A stretch of DNA of 64,000 bases from Colletotrichum lupini (GCF_023278565.1 NC_064678.1:6386001-6450000), one strand, 5' to 3'; numbered from the stretch's first letter, positions 47,639 through 60,119 are shown. The notes: generated by a model not told the origin, from the letters alone. Numbers and translations are program-made.

Positions 47639-47807
47639 AAGAGACCGAAGACTCGCCTCCTTCGATCAACTTCTCTCTCAACCTCATCAGCTTCTACACC
47701 AGCATCTCCAACTACTACAATCACACAAATCTACAAACAAGCTTCCCTAGCTCCATCTACAACACCACCTCAACCACACCTTCACCACCCCAAACACCAC
47801 ATTCAAG

Positions 47808-48282
47808 ATGCAGTTCTCCAACCTCGTCACCATCCTCTCCTCCATCGCCGCCGCGGCCGCCGTCTCCGTCTCCTACGACACCGGCTACGACGACGGTTCC
47901 CGCTCCCTGACCGCCGTCTCCTGCTCCGACGGCGCCAACGGCCTCATCACAAAGTACGGATGGCAGAACCAGGGCCAGGTCGCAAAGTTCCCCTACATCG
48001 GTGGCGCTGACGCCATCGCCGGCTGGAACTCCCCCAACGTAAGTTTCACTCTTCTTTCCTCATCCCTTCGCCAACACTTGTTAACACACACGATAGTGCG
48101 GCACCTGCTGGCAGCTTACCTACAACGGCAAGAGCATCAACGTTCTCGCCATCGACCACGCTGGCTCCGGGTTCAACTTGGCTCTTGGCGCCATGAACGA
48201 CCTCACCAACGGTCAGGCTGCTCAGCTTGGCCGCATTGATGCCCAGGCTACCCAGGTCGGCCTTGACGCCTGTGGTTTGTAA
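47808..48282 (+). CDS. Cerato-platanin family secreted protein
   Basis: Two exons (47808-48038, 48097-48282) give 138 residues; the 58-bp intron lies just before the CGTCWQ motif. Residues 1-18 form a signal peptide, giving a mature chain of about 120 residues as usual. The four conserved cysteines (SCSDG, CGTCW, DACGL) form the two disulfides of the double-psi beta-barrel, and [15 protein letters not shown] and [10 protein letters not shown] are family hallmarks. These proteins are secreted, bind chitin oligomers and can loosen or coat walls. In plant-associated fungi they act as elicitors or virulence factors (Sm1/Epl1, SnodProt1). The leader is CT- and CA-rich, typical of a strongly expressed gene. 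It sits alone between spacers of 3.2 and 1.9 kb. Confidence 0.96.
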
Positions 48283-50198
48283 ATTGCGACGACACTCAAG
48301 CGACTTAATGACAAGAACGGCATATTAATCAGCATCAAATAATTGGAGGATGTTCGATTGGGAGGACACCCGACATTGCATGGAACCGGCGCTATTCAAT
48401 CCTTTGGCATATGCATATCACGATACATTCCTTACATAGAAGCATAATCAATCATAATGAGACGGGGCTACCTGCCTCTGCCTATTTGCATTACATGAAA
48501 ATTTCGTCGCTTGGGTGATACAAGCTTACTTGGTATTCATGATTGGCTTACAGTGAATCTTGAAGTTTTTGCTTGTTTTGACTTTGACCATTTAGCTACC
48601 GAGCTGTTCCTACCTAGGCTCTTCAAGCTCACATTGGATATCGCCTGACTAGTGAGCATGGGTAGCAACAGCCATCATAGTTCAAACTGCGGCTTGAAAT
48701 GGAACTTTGATGCATTCCACATCCATTGATCTGATCGACGCGATACGGAGTGTTTAGCCCACAGCTAACTACCTCAGATGATAAATAAGCCATGAGCCGG
48801 GAATATACTTGAGAATATTGAGAGGGATGAGCAGCTCGGCCTCATCAACTTTATCTTGGAACGCATTTTGTTGACCCAGATTGACTATTTGCAGCTAATG
48901 AGGGAAGAAAACGAATTCAAACCGAGGGCAGATGAAGTTATGTCGTATCAAATTAGAGCGCGGCTTCACTGCACAGAACCAGCCGCGGCACCCGCCCGAT
49001 GTTCATCCGGAACCGGCCAAAGTATGGAGAAACCAAAGCCGGATTCGTGTCGGGTAAAGTGGAGCTAATAGTCCGGTGACTTGAAAGTGTCGGTGAAGAA
49101 GCTCGGCATGGTATGGCTCGAAACGAGACCGAGCCCACAATTTATGCGGCATCTTGTTGAAAATTCTTCTTGCAACACCAATCTCAAATGGAGGCCTCTG
49201 CTCATCGACTTTAGTATCAGGTAAGTAAAGCTGCACATGACGGAAGCCATGCTGGTAGCTGTAGAAGGCATGAAGATGGACTACTCCCATATGCCCATAG
49301 ACTCAACAACAGCAAGACACCAGGAGTCATTCACACAATGTTTGGGGTTCCAAAAACCAGAAGAATATCTTCAAGGGAGCAAAATGTACACCTAATTACA
49401 AAAGTAGTTGCAATGTTGACTGACTGCGGTTGCACACCAAGACTAGCAAGAAGGTGAGCAATGACCAAGGGTGGAAGGTAATGTGGACGAGCCGCGCCTG
49501 TCTTATTGCCTCATATGGTTTAGTAAGCTCATTGTATTACCCAAGACAGATTGGCCAGGCAGTGTGAAGACATAGCGCAGTATTATGGCTCCCGACATGG
49601 ATGATAGAGGTGAACAATGCAAGTGAAGATTCAAGAGTCAAGAGCACGTGAATGGAGGGGCAGAACGGGTACGTACCAAGAAGCATGCTGTCGTTACGCA
49701 TTTTCTGCAGGCGCGTAGCAAAAGTAGAGGAGGGGTACCTGGACTTGACCCCGCCTTGCATCAATTTTTTTTTCTTTCCACGGGCAGGTTCCTTCAGGCT
49801 TCGACGCCTTCTACCCCTCCTTATCTTATCAGTGGTGGCGGGGCTCACCTCGAAATTTTCACACTGGTCCCCTAAAATTTTGTGTGGTGCAAGTCTGCGG
49901 TTGCCTCCAAAGCTGTCATTTGGCTGGTGGTTTTATTATTTTCTCATTATTTTTATTTTTATTTTTTCGTCGTTGCGGCGTGTCATAGGTGGTTCGGGCA
50001 TCAACAAAACAACTGGCCGACACACCCCGTCCTGGTCCTTCTGTGCTTGGATAAAAATTCAGTTGCGCCGGGCCTTTACTTCCCTTTCCTCTCCCCTTCT
50101 CACCTCCTTCTCTCCTTTTTCCTTCTCCTTCCCCTCCTCGTCTTTTCCTTCTTTTGCGAATAGTTGTGAGGACGACGAGACTCCAACAGAACCTCAAG
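48283..50198. other. Spacer with the importin promoter and leader
   Basis: No gene seen. From 49650 rightward the sequence is pyrimidine-rich; a near-continuous CT tract at 50068-50156 lies directly before the importin start codon and probably marks its transcription start region. Confidence 0.5.
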
Positions 50199-53100
50199 AT
50201 GGATAAAGGAAACTTGGTCCAGCTGCTCCAAGCGAGCCAGATTCGTAAGTTACCTTACTCAACTCCCCTTCGAATTCCCCATCGCCCTGTGCCACCCCGG
50301 CCGCAAACCTGGTCGAGCCCGTCTGCCTCATTTCGTCGCCCTCGCTTATTTTCCTCGTGCTTTTTTCGCCTATAAATTTTGCTTTTTCATCCGGTTCATC
50401 ACACTTGATTTTCCGCGAAATCGGTCTTGCTAATTTGTTCTTTGCTCTCTACAGCCGACACTGAGAAGGTCAAGGCCGTCACGGCCGAGCTTCAGAAGAA
50501 CTACTACTCCAAGCCCGAGTCTCTTCTGCTTCTCATCGAGATTACCGTCTCCCACGATGACGCCGCCATCCGACAGCTGGCTTCCGTCCAGGCTTTGCGC
50601 CTGACCCCCAGACACTGGACCAAGATTGACGCCTCTCAGCGCGAGGCCGCCAAGAAGCACATCCTGGACAGCATTCTGAGCGATCAGTCTGCTCCCTCCC
50701 GCCACTCCAAGTCGCGTCTTCTCGCTGGAGCTATTGGTCTCGATCTTGAGGATGGCGACGGCCAGGACTTCGTCCGCGGCCTGTTGTCTCTCAACATTGC
50801 CGACAACGTTGCTCACCGCGAGGTCGGCTCCTACATCCTCTTCGCTCTGCTCGACAACGACCCCACCCACTTCACTGAGCAGGCCCAGCAGCTTCTGGGC
50901 CTGGTTCAGAAGACCATCGTCGATCCTGCGAGCGCTGATGTCCGCCTGAACTCTGTCAGATCTATCGGCGCTCTTCTGATGATCATCGACCCCGAGGAGG
51001 ACACCCAGAGCGTTCAGCTCGTCCAGCAGCTCGTCCAGCCCATGGTTGAGATCCTCAAGAACGCCATCTCCGAGGGCAACGACGACTACTACCGTGATGT
51101 CTTCGAGGTCTTCCAGTCTTTCCTGGCTTTCGACTCCTCTTTCTTGGGTCCTCACCTGAAGGACCTCATCCACTTCATGCTCGAGCTCGCTATCAACAAC
51201 GAGGTCGAAGAGGAGGCCCGCTCGCAATCTCTGGCTTTCCTCAGCCAGTGCGCTCGCTACCGCCGCATGAAGATCCAGGGCATGAAGGACATGGGTGCCC
51301 TTCTCATGGTCAAGAGCATGCAGATTGTCACCGAGATCGAGACTGACGATGATGACGACGAAAACTCCCCGGCCAGAACTGCCCTGGCTCTCATCGATCA
51401 GCTCGCCAACGACCTGCCCCCTCGCCAGGTCATTGTGCCTCTGCTCGAGCAGTTCCCCCAGTTCGCCCAGAACCCCAACCCTGGTCACCGCAAGTCCGCT
51501 ATGCTCTCTCTCGGCACCGCTTCCGAGGGTGCCCCCGACTTCGTCGCCACCCAAATTCAGCCTCTCCTGCCCATCGTTCTCACTCTGCTGAACGACCAGG
51601 ACGTCTCCGTCCGCCACGCTGCTCTCGTCGGTCTCATCCACCTCGCCGACGAGATGGCTGATGAGCTCGCCCCCAAGCACCGCGAGCTCATCGGTGCCCT
51701 GCTCACCAACCTCGAGGCCGTCGTTGGCTCTACCGACAGCCAGAGTGTCAGAGTTATCCGTGCTGTCTGCGGTGCGCTTGACTCTCTCATTGGTGAGGGT
51801 CTTGAGGACGACCTCATCAAGGAGTTTGGCCCCAAGCTCATTGTCCCCATGGGTAAGCTTCTCCACCACGAGGATTTCTCCGTCAAGGGTGGTGCTGCCG
51901 GCGCCATTGGCGCCATTGCTGCCGCTCTTGGTCGCGAGGAGTTCAAGCCCTACTTCGCTGAGGTCATGGGTGCGCTTGGCCAGTACGTTGCCATCAAGGA
52001 CGGCGAGGAGGCTCTGAACCTCCGCTCGGCTGTCTGCGACTCTATGGGCCGCATTGCCGACGCTGTCGGCGCCCAGGAGTTCCAGCCCTACGTCATGGAC
52101 CTCATGAAGGCCAGTGAGGAGGCTCTCAGCCTCGACAACGCTCGCCTCAAGGAGACTAGCTTCATCCTTTGGGCTTCTTTGTCCAAGGTCTACGGCAACG
52201 ATTTCTCCCACTTCCTTCCCGGTGTCTTCAAGGGTCTCTTTGACTGCCTTGAGCTCGAGGAGGAGTCTCTCTCTATCCCTGGCCTTACCGAGGAGGATAT
52301 CCCCGAGGGTCTGCTGATCTCCAACGGGAAGAAGCTCAACCTGAAGGCTGCTGCTGATGACGATGAGGAGGACATGGACGAGGATGCCGACTGGGAGGAT
52401 CTTGAGGACTTTGCCGGTGTCACCGCCGTCGCTCTTGAGCAAGAGATCGCGCTCGAGGTTCTTGGCGATGTCATCACCCACTCCTGCGACGGCGCTGCCA
52501 TCGAGAAGTACCTTGCCGATGCCATGGGCAAGGTTTCTCCCCTGGCTCAGCACCCCTACGAGGGAGCTCGCAAGGCTGCTATCTCTACCCTCTGGCGCGC
52601 CTACGCCCGCGTCTGGCAACTCTACGAGGAGTCGACCGGCGCCAAGTGGGAGGCTGGCTACCCCCCCAAGCAGAACCCCGGCCAGGTCATCAACGACCTC
52701 GGCCAGTCTGTTGTTGAGGCCACTCTCAGTGTTTGGGAGGAGGACAGCGAACGGTATGCACCCCATCATCTCTACTTTACTTCCCCGTTCCCCTGCCCTA
52801 AAGGATGAGTAACTCTCGTTATACCCAGCTCACTCAGACGCACAAAGTGCGGTTGCTGAGAACACGATTGATCACGTCTGATTCATTGGGCATCTTCATC
52901 ATTTTCATGGCTAGCATGTAATCGGGCATTTTGCTGACGTCCCAATAGTTCTGTCATTACTGAGATCAACCGCAACATCGCCGCCACCCTCAAGTCATGC
53001 GGTCCCGCCATCCTTACACACAACGAGCTGCTCAAGAGCAGCTTGACTATCCTCGGTTGCCTCATCACTCGCTCTCATCCCTGCCAGATGGATCTCGGTG

Positions 53101-53822
53101 AGGAGGAGGAGGAAGAGGCTGCCGAGGGCTCTTCCGAGTTCGACTGGCTCGTCATTGACACCGCCCTCGACGTCATTCTCGGCCTCGCCACTGTCCTCGG
53201 CAGTGACTTCGCCGAGATGTGGAGAGTTTACCAACAGCCCATCCTCAAGTTCGCCAGCTCCCAGGAGTCTCTCGAGCGTTCCACTGCGGTTGGCGTCATT
53301 GCCGAGGCTGTCAAGTACATGGGCCAGGCCGTCACCGAGTTCACCGACTCTCTCCTGCCCGTCCTGACCCACCGCCTGACCGACCCCGACTCCCTTGCCA
53401 AGTCCAACGCCGCCTACGCCATGGGCCAGCTCATCTTCAACTCCCAGGCCACCGACAAGACCATCTCCCAGTACCCCACCGTCCTGGAGAAGCTCGAGCC
53501 CCTCCTTCAGATCAAGGAGTCTCGCATGGTTGACAACGTCTCCGGCTGCATCTCCCGCATGATCATCCGCAACCCCAACCCCGAGTTCGTCGCGCGTGTC
53601 CTGCCCGCCCTCGTCGATGCTCTTCCCCTCCAGGAGGACTACGAGGAGAACGCCCCCATCTACCAGGCCCTCTACAACCTTTACGACGCCCAGAACCCCA
53701 CTGTCGCCAGCCTCACTCCCAAGATCCTGCCCGTTCTGCAGGCTGTCCTCAGCCCGCCTGAGGAGCAGTTGGAGCCCGAGACCCGCCAGCTGTGCCAGAA
53801 GCTTGCCCAGGCCCTTCACTAA
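50199..53822 (+). CDS. Importin beta-family karyopherin, Kap123 / importin-4 type
   Basis: Three exons (50199-50244, 50455-52753, 52949-53822) give 1,072 residues. The first exon codes for only 15 residues (MDKGNLVQLLQASQI), and the 210-bp intron after it and the 195-bp second intron keep the frame. The protein is a superhelix of HEAT repeats from end to end, with typical turns such as SVRHAALVGLIHLADEM and SAVCDSMGRIADAVG. Acidic loops occur near residues 310 (ETDDDDDENS), 640-660 (DDDEEDMDEDADWEDLEDF) and 880 (EEEEEEAAE); the second is in the position of the acidic loop of yeast Kap123. Kap123 carries ribosomal proteins and histones into the nucleus with RanGTP. The call rests on length, HEAT structure and acidic loop; Kap121 or Kap114 fit less well. 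Confidence 0.92.
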
Positions 53823-55244
53823 ATGTGTGATGGCCCGAGTAAGCATTGGAGGAGGGTATTGAAGCAGGAACTATTGTGTTGCCCCCTTAGGGGCTGTTAA
53901 TGAGTGATGAGTGGATGAGACACCCCCATTTCCTACAAAGTCTGTAGATAGGTTCATAGATTGCCAGGGTTAGACTTCCTGGATGATTCCCAAAAAGCTC
54001 TATCAACGTTTCGTATGTTCAAAATTAGGCTTCTCTGCATCGTCTCCAGTGATCGTCGTGGCATTTTGTGTTTGTTCCGTGACGGATGAACGACAAACCA
54101 TCGTAGTTCTAGGTGCCGGGTCCATACACGACATAGTTAATCGGTAAAGCCCCGGAAAGAAACAACGTGATTATCCAAGCTTGTGAAAGAAAATGGGATA
54201 TCAGCCGAAATGTAAGTTTCGTCCTTTTCTACCACCGCCGCTATTGTTGTTATCTCCTTGTCTGGGTACGTAAAGACAGCCAGGACACCCCAAGCAACGA
54301 ACCGTTGTATTACAATCCTGGCATAAAAGCACAATCCTGCTTGCGCCGCTAGTCCTGTTTCGATGGCCTTCAGTCGTGCCGTTCACACCGATGGCCATCT
54401 CATCGGCTCCGTGTTGATATATGCAATCCATCGCAAGCACTCAGCCCGACTCGGCAAGATGACACTGGTAATTTTCTTGAGCTTGTTTTGTCCATATTGT
54501 TACCTCTGCTGGTTTCTCTTGTTCAATTGAGGGCTCTCTGTTTTGGTGAGCTGCTTAAGTGGCGCAAACAGCCTTACACGGGCCTTTGAAGGGGCTTGGC
54601 ACAATTACTCTCATAAATGCTTCACCCATTTCGGGACATCGAAGAACTCTGATGAGTCATGAAACCACCCTAACTCATACGCAACATAGTTGTGAACTTT
54701 CGAATATCATATCTACAAGCTTTGCTTGAATACTGCAAGAGCATGAAACTAGGGACTTGATAAGAGCTATTGTGGATTTCATATTGCTTGGTGCGCTCAT
54801 CTGGAGCTGATTTCGTGAAGAACGAATTGATCGATGATTTCTCTCAGTGGAGCCTATGCACGGATAACCGCCAGCCTGTCTTTCACTACCAACGCCAAGG
54901 ATAGCATTTATTCCTTCCTGGTCAAGATGTGTGTTTCGGAGTAACCAACAGAAAACTTAATTTAGATGATCTGCCTGTGTTGGAACTTGAAGACGATACG
55001 GGCGCTTAGAAGTGGACCACGCGGTTGGACCCAGAAGAGCCTCCTGGACTGATTTCGGCGGCAACAGCAAGTTGGACCGGGATTACGATAAAACTGAAGT
55101 GCGATACATGGTGATATCCACTGATGCCTGGGGAAAAGTTGGCCAAACTAAGCGCTTTCTTCCTAAGCGCCGAGATTATATCACAAATACTATCAAGGTT
55201 CATGGTCAATTGGTCTTTAGAGGACATTTGAGAATATTTCCTCT
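53823..55244. other. Spacer before the paralogue pair
   Basis: About 1.4 kb, AT-richer than the flanking importin gene. No gene seen. Confidence 0.4.
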
Positions 55245-55251
55245 TATATAA
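55245..55251 (+). promoter_or_regulatory. TATA box of the frameshifted paralogue
   Basis: Perfect TATATAA 136 bp before the ATG at 55387, followed by a CA/CT-rich leader. The promoter looks intact although the coding sequence does not. Confidence 0.5.
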
Positions 55252-55386
55252 GGGGGAACTCTGCCTTTCCATCCCCTTTCACTACACAGCTAAATTGAGA
55301 TACAAATCAAGACAGGAACGCATTCAACGCTCACTTTCATATTCTCTCAAAATCATACTTCTTTCACAATCTTACTCTTCACAACA

Positions 55387-56309
55387 ATGGAAAATTGCTG
55401 GTTCGTACTGCGGAACACGCACTATCCGCCGCCCATCGGATTGACCGACGACGTGGCCGGGTGTACCGGACAGCTCAAGGGGCTGTACTGCTGTGGTCAC
55501 ATCGTACCTGATCTGTCGCACTTTGACGACGTCATCAACACTCGGGGCCCAATGGAGATCCCGGTGGATATGCCCATCCTTCATAGGAGGGACGAAAACC
55601 CAATCTACAAGAAAATGTCGGGACCGTCAATAAACCACTCCGGTCAGATCAGTGCACCTATTATGGCGGCTGCTGGCATGACTGCGACTACCAGCGCTGG
55701 CATAGCGTTCCAGAAAACTGTCATCAACCATGCCGAATTCGAGGCTCTCGATAGCTACATGATGCGACCAACACACTCAAGAGGACAGCATTGCTACTAA
55801 CGAGGCGTCGAGATACATCCAAAGAAGCAAAAGAATGGGATCATGGTCTTGCTTCATGATCACTGGGATGATTGTCGCTCGTGGTGCGAAAGTCGCCCGA
55901 TTGGAGACACGTAACATTGGAGTCCAAGCCGGCCTCGGAGCGTAAGACAACCAACTAGCAAACCCCATTGTTTTGAAGGAGATGACTGTACTTATCAACA
56001 TGAAGACTAACTTTGATCAGTGGGTTCTCTGGTGTGGCCGATGTTGGTTTCAACATAGACAGTTCGTCAGAGAACAATCTGTCATTGTCAAGCGGGCATG
56101 TTTCTGACTTCGTCTGGGCGGTGCAAGTCATCAAGATACGCAAGGGCATTATGGATCCCACATGGAACCGTGAGATCTATTCCAAAGGGTCGACTTTCAT
56201 GAATCCTGGGGCTGCTCTTATTGAAATGAAGGACACCCTGCGCAAGGAAGGAGTTGCAAACAAAAAGATGATTGCACCTGGAGATGGAAGCGAGATCTTT
56301 GTAATTTAG
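55387..56309 (+). pseudogene. Frameshifted member of the same fungal family as the gene at 58957 (possibly gasdermin-like)
   Basis: Coding sequence starts at 55387 and reads well to about 55765 (family block with SGQISAPIMAAAG). It then shifts by one base in a short CA-repeat (about 55763-55775), so the first frame stops at 55800. The second frame continues in family-like sequence to 55941, is spliced over a 79-bp intron (55942-56020, GACTAAC branch) and ends at 56309. No GT-AG intron can explain the shift. The second half holds the shared signature FMITG-x3-A-x-G and a later SDFVWAVQVIKI strand. It could be a young pseudogene or a sequence error. Promoter and splice sites are still good, which argues for recent loss. 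The role is discussed with the intact copy. Confidence 0.65.
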
Positions 56310-57034
56310 CAAGTTTTGAGGCATCTAATCCCTATACATTCTTTCTTCCTCGTCAAGAGTCCATGAATTGCGATCCGATACAAATTTTGAACTGGCAAGT
56401 AAATCAGCCTTTGATTTACCGCTAATGCAGCAAAACACAACGTGATTCGAGCACGAAAGGAGAAGAAAGGGTAGAAATTAGCAGCATCCCACGCCTGAGT
56501 GTGGTATAAGAGGTGGGCTCCTAGCTAACAAAACTTGGCTTGGAAGAGGAAGGCAACTGGATCGAAGCCAGGTTCCTTTGTGCTCATTGTTCTCGAAGAA
56601 GGGGTTCCATTCCCGTTTCTCTACTGCCAAACTCCCTCGCGGCCAATGTCCAATTCTGTGAAAAGCAAACAAAGCCGCCTCCCTAGGTTCTTGTTCAACA
56701 ACAGCCCAGATTGAAAGTACTAAAACATCTCTAATTCGCACAACGGCGACGTTGGGGAACTTCCAACTTTACATCGCAATCCACGTGCCTTGTGAGCCAA
56801 CACCAACCGGTTACGTCCTAACATGGAAGTCCCTGCCATCCCCCAGCGCATACCAGACTGCAAAGCTGCTTTCGGCCGGCTCATCGTCAGTTAAGGATCT
56901 GCTTCCGCTCCAGCGTGGATGGAAGACCGTCAGGCCGACTTTAACATCTGGGCGGCTAGCTTCAACACAAGAAGTAGCAGTAAATTGTCACTTGATCATC
57001 GCTTGAGAGATATAAATAATGCGAGTAAAGTAAT
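56310..57034. other. Spacer between paralogue and decayed fragments
   Basis: No gene seen; composition drifts toward AT. Confidence 0.4.
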
Positions 57035-58016
57035 ATGCCGTCACCTCGAGGGCTTGCTGGAGGCTTCGGAGGAATTCTTGGAGATTGGTTAGTGCTCTGC
57101 TCAAAATCTTCGCTGCCAAGCTAAATCTCAAAATTAGTGCCCAAGGGGCTCATTGAGGTTGAGACTCAAGAAGTCTCAGTACGCAAGCCAGATCCAAAAG
57201 ATGTCCAAGAAGGCAGCGGATCAGAAGCTTCGGATTCAGAATTGACTACGTCTAGTGAATCGGCTGAAGATGACAGCTTAGAGACTCTTTATGAGGAACA
57301 TAAATTTTACATTCATGAGATTCTTAAACTCCTTCAGAGAGATTCTATGATAATACGAGAATGAAGGACTGAGGATCGATGCGCCCAACGGGAGTAGTTT
57401 TGAAAACTTCCTATCACATCAAGTTATCGATTTCCGAATTTCATAAGGCCGTCAGAGTCAATTCAAATTATGAACATCTCATGAATGGGTTAATAGATTG
57501 AATTCGTAATAAGAAACTTGTGTCAAAGCTTTAGCTTCATCAGTGCAATATGCTACGTTGTGTAATCGTTCATTCTACGACGGCACCCAATGCGATAATT
57601 AAAAAAGGATCATTTCGAAGCTTCAAGAACGTTCTTGAGAGTTGATTGAGTGTTGTAGAGAATCGGTTATTAAACATTATACTCGAATCTCATCGGATAT
57701 ATTAGTAGCCCAATGTTGCGAAGAGTGAGCTGAGATATTCGTTGCATCGTGGCGGCAGAGTCTTCTGTTCAGGTATTACTTGTGCGTCCAATGGAGTCTG
57801 ACATGGAGTTAGGAACATTAATTGATGGTAAAATTCGTCAGCACCCCGAATCTGTGGATATTAAGGCTCAAACCATTATCACCTTTATCGTTTCTGAATC
57901 CAAATTAAGGATAGCAAAGGATTTGACATGGCCACTGAATGAAAGGTGTATACGGCCAGGGCACAAGACTTTCGAAAAAGGTCCATGCTCCCCGAGTCCA
58001 GTCTTCGAATGACCTA
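57035..58016 (+). pseudogene. Decayed coding fragments of unknown origin
   Basis: A TATAAAT lies at about 57011. An ATG at 57035 opens a Gly-rich start (MPSPRGLAGGFGG), but joining it to the next open stretch (57132-57364; acidic, Ser-rich, with LYEEHKFYIHEILKLLQRD) needs a frame change that a GT-AG intron there does not provide. A further frame change near 57360 is followed by more open sequence, and a last open stretch (57749-58012) has no start context of its own. The pattern suggests one gene that has collected several frame breaks and stops. I recognise no family, and chance open frames in AT-rich DNA remain possible. Confidence 0.35.
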
Positions 58017-58956
58017 GGAGAAAGCATTTTCTTATCCTCCCAGTATGTTCGTCGCAAGTAGGCGCTGGATGAGGGAGATTATTAGATGCCCTCCTTGTAG
58101 ATGCTAAAGGTACGCAACGGAGGTTTGCTCATCTGGAAAATATTTTCCCTCGATGTTTGTTGAGTTTTATCAACCTCCACCGAGGAGTTTGCAGTATCAC
58201 TTGAGTATTATTATCTTGCGAACAACCACGTCGATCAGCAATCTCAAGTCGAAGCTACGGGCAATAAAAGTATCATAGGCGTTCATGTAAGTAAGCAAGG
58301 CATGCTGCCTTTCAAGGGAGTAAGACAGCTTGTCTTACACCTCGGCATTTGATTTGGGATGATGCATAGCAAACCCCTATTCTTGGTATTTCCCTTTCCC
58401 AATTAGCTCATAATATCTTGACTTCTTTCTCTACTTTGGTAACTCCATATTTTGTTAGTTATTCGCGTTGCTCTAAATGCGGAAGGTTAATAGGCGCAAT
58501 GCCGGAGATAGGGTTATGCACCAAGCAGATCCCTAGTTCGTTACCGACGGGTATCTTCACCTGATGCAGGTCAAGCCAGCATATCTGACCAAGCCTCGTG
58601 GTATTAGCTCCGTAATTTCCGCATCATTAGGTTTCAGTATTTGAATGTCGCGTATGCGGCGGTAGCGATTTTGTGCCCTGATCTCGTTGGGTTGTGATGC
58701 CCTTGATTCCAGCGTAATGCATGGAATGCCGTCGGGCCTCAGCCGCACTGATTGCAGTATGATTGTAGTGGAAGAAGCAAGTCCTCATTCATTTTCCAAT
58801 GAAGCACGACATTCTATCGTCATAGAGCGTGGGGGAGGAGGGTGCCAGGGTGCTTAAGACGATGTGCTTAAATACTAAAAATCAGCAAGCTAGGCAAGCA
58901 GCCAACCAACAGACTCGACGTTACTTCACTAGATACTCCATCTGGCTGACTCCAAC
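58017..58956. other. Spacer before the intact paralogue
   Basis: AT-rich, no gene seen. The last 100 bases are the presumed leader of the gene at 58957. Confidence 0.4.
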
Positions 58957-59814
58957 ATGGACTTCGTACAGAACCCAACATACCTCCTAGCCCCCCAATG
59001 GACCTTCCGCCCAGGCGGCCCCATCGCCATCGGCAACATCATCGTCGACCCCTTCAAACCGCACGTAGTCTGCAGCTACGCAGACCCCGGCAGTGGCAGC
59101 GCGTATGCCACCGACACGGCGTGCGAGCGCAACTGGCGCATGTCGCAAGAGACAGCCCGCCGCTTCGACGTCAGCATGTGGAGCGTCTTCCTCGAGAAGA
59201 TCCAACTCAAGGTCGGCGCCAGCCGCAGTAACGTCAGGCACGGCGAATACACCATGGACGTGTTGGAGACGACGTACCTCCTGCGCCACCCCTCGCACGA
59301 GGAGATCCACGAGCGGTGTAATAGTCCCGCAGTGAAACCGTTTATGAATATGGAGAGGATTAATGCGAAGCCGGTGTACATGATCACGGGGCTCAAGATC
59401 GCCAAGGGGTTTGCTGTGAAGCAGAGCAGTAGCTCAGACAGGGCGGCACATGCTCAGGTCGGGGTGGAAGTGTCGCCCGAGGTTAGTGTTGGGGCGCAAG
59501 TGAGTGGTTCAAAGGGCCAGAGAGAACAGCATGGGTTCGAGGCGATGCAGGATATCATATTCGGCTATCAGTTATTGAAGATTGAGCCGAAGGGATGGGG
59601 GAAGAGGAAGCAACTCCATTATGGCGAGTTTATGAAACGTAAGAAGGGCGGCATTAAAGACCCGGAGTCGGTTGACGGCGAAGCGAGCTTGCCGGCTGCA
59701 GGAGAGTTTCAAGAAATGAGTACTGACATCCAGTCTGTTACGCTCGATGATGGAGACGCGGGACATGGGGTCATTGTTTTCCAAGCTCCAGATGAAGAGG
59801 ACGCTTCGGAGTAA
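58957..59814 (+). CDS. Intact fungal family protein, possibly gasdermin-like
   Basis: An intronless frame of 285 residues without signal peptide. It begins MDFVQNPTYLLAPQW, has GNIIVDPFKPH near 26-36, an amphipathic stretch WSVFLEKIQLKVG (75-87), then YMITGLKIAKGFAV (141-154), a Ser/Gly-rich beta region to about 192, and DIIFGYQLLKIE (199-210). From 211 the tail is charged and looks disordered, ending in an acidic stretch. The middle pattern (strand, variable loop, strand ending in a Tyr-x-Leu-x-Lys-like motif) is shared with the frameshifted gene at 55387, so the two are paralogues. The layout of a beta-rich N-terminal domain plus a short removable tail recalls fungal gasdermin-like cell-death proteins (RCD-1, HET-Q1). 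That link is my inference from pattern only; no protease gene is adjacent, as often seen for those. Confidence 0.7.
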   Translation: MDFVQNPTYLLAPQWTFRPGGPIAIGNIIVDPFKPHVVCSYADPGSGSAYATDTACERNWRMSQETARRFDVSMWSVFLEKIQLKVGASRSNVRHGEYTMDVLETTYLLRHPSHEEIHERCNSPAVKPFMNMERINAKPVYMITGLKIAKGFAVKQSSSSDRAAHAQVGVEVSPEVSVGAQVSGSKGQREQHGFEAMQDIIFGYQLLKIEPKGWGKRKQLHYGEFMKRKKGGIKDPESVDGEASLPAAGEFQEMSTDIQSVTLDDGDAGHGVIVFQAPDEEDASE

Positions 59815-60119
59815 GCTCAGTATTTGCTGTTCTACTTTAATTACTTTGCTTCCTGTTTGTATGTAAGCGCTGGATGTCGTTCGATTATTGGTTCCAACTA
59901 AGGGTATAGTGTTACTATAAAATGCCAAGAGTGTTTTTGTTACTTCCCAGACCTTGGTCGGAATTTATTGAAACGAGAAAAGGTTTTAAGCAATAGAAAG
60001 CTGGGTACATAAGATCTAGGAACGAGTCTAGATTGGCATGAACATCGATATCATTAGAGCCCCTCCTCGTTTCTGAACCCAACTTCTGCCAAGCATCATG
60101 GTATTCAACATATAAACTC
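59815..60119. other. Short spacer between convergent genes
   Basis: AT-rich 3' flank. Nothing else seen. Confidence 0.4.

Noticed and set aside
50430..52769. 779-codon open frame antisense to the importin gene
   Set aside because: It mirrors the sense exon almost exactly, is repetitive in Leu, Glu, Asp and Val as expected from reversed biased codons, and has no motif. It is a codon-bias shadow.
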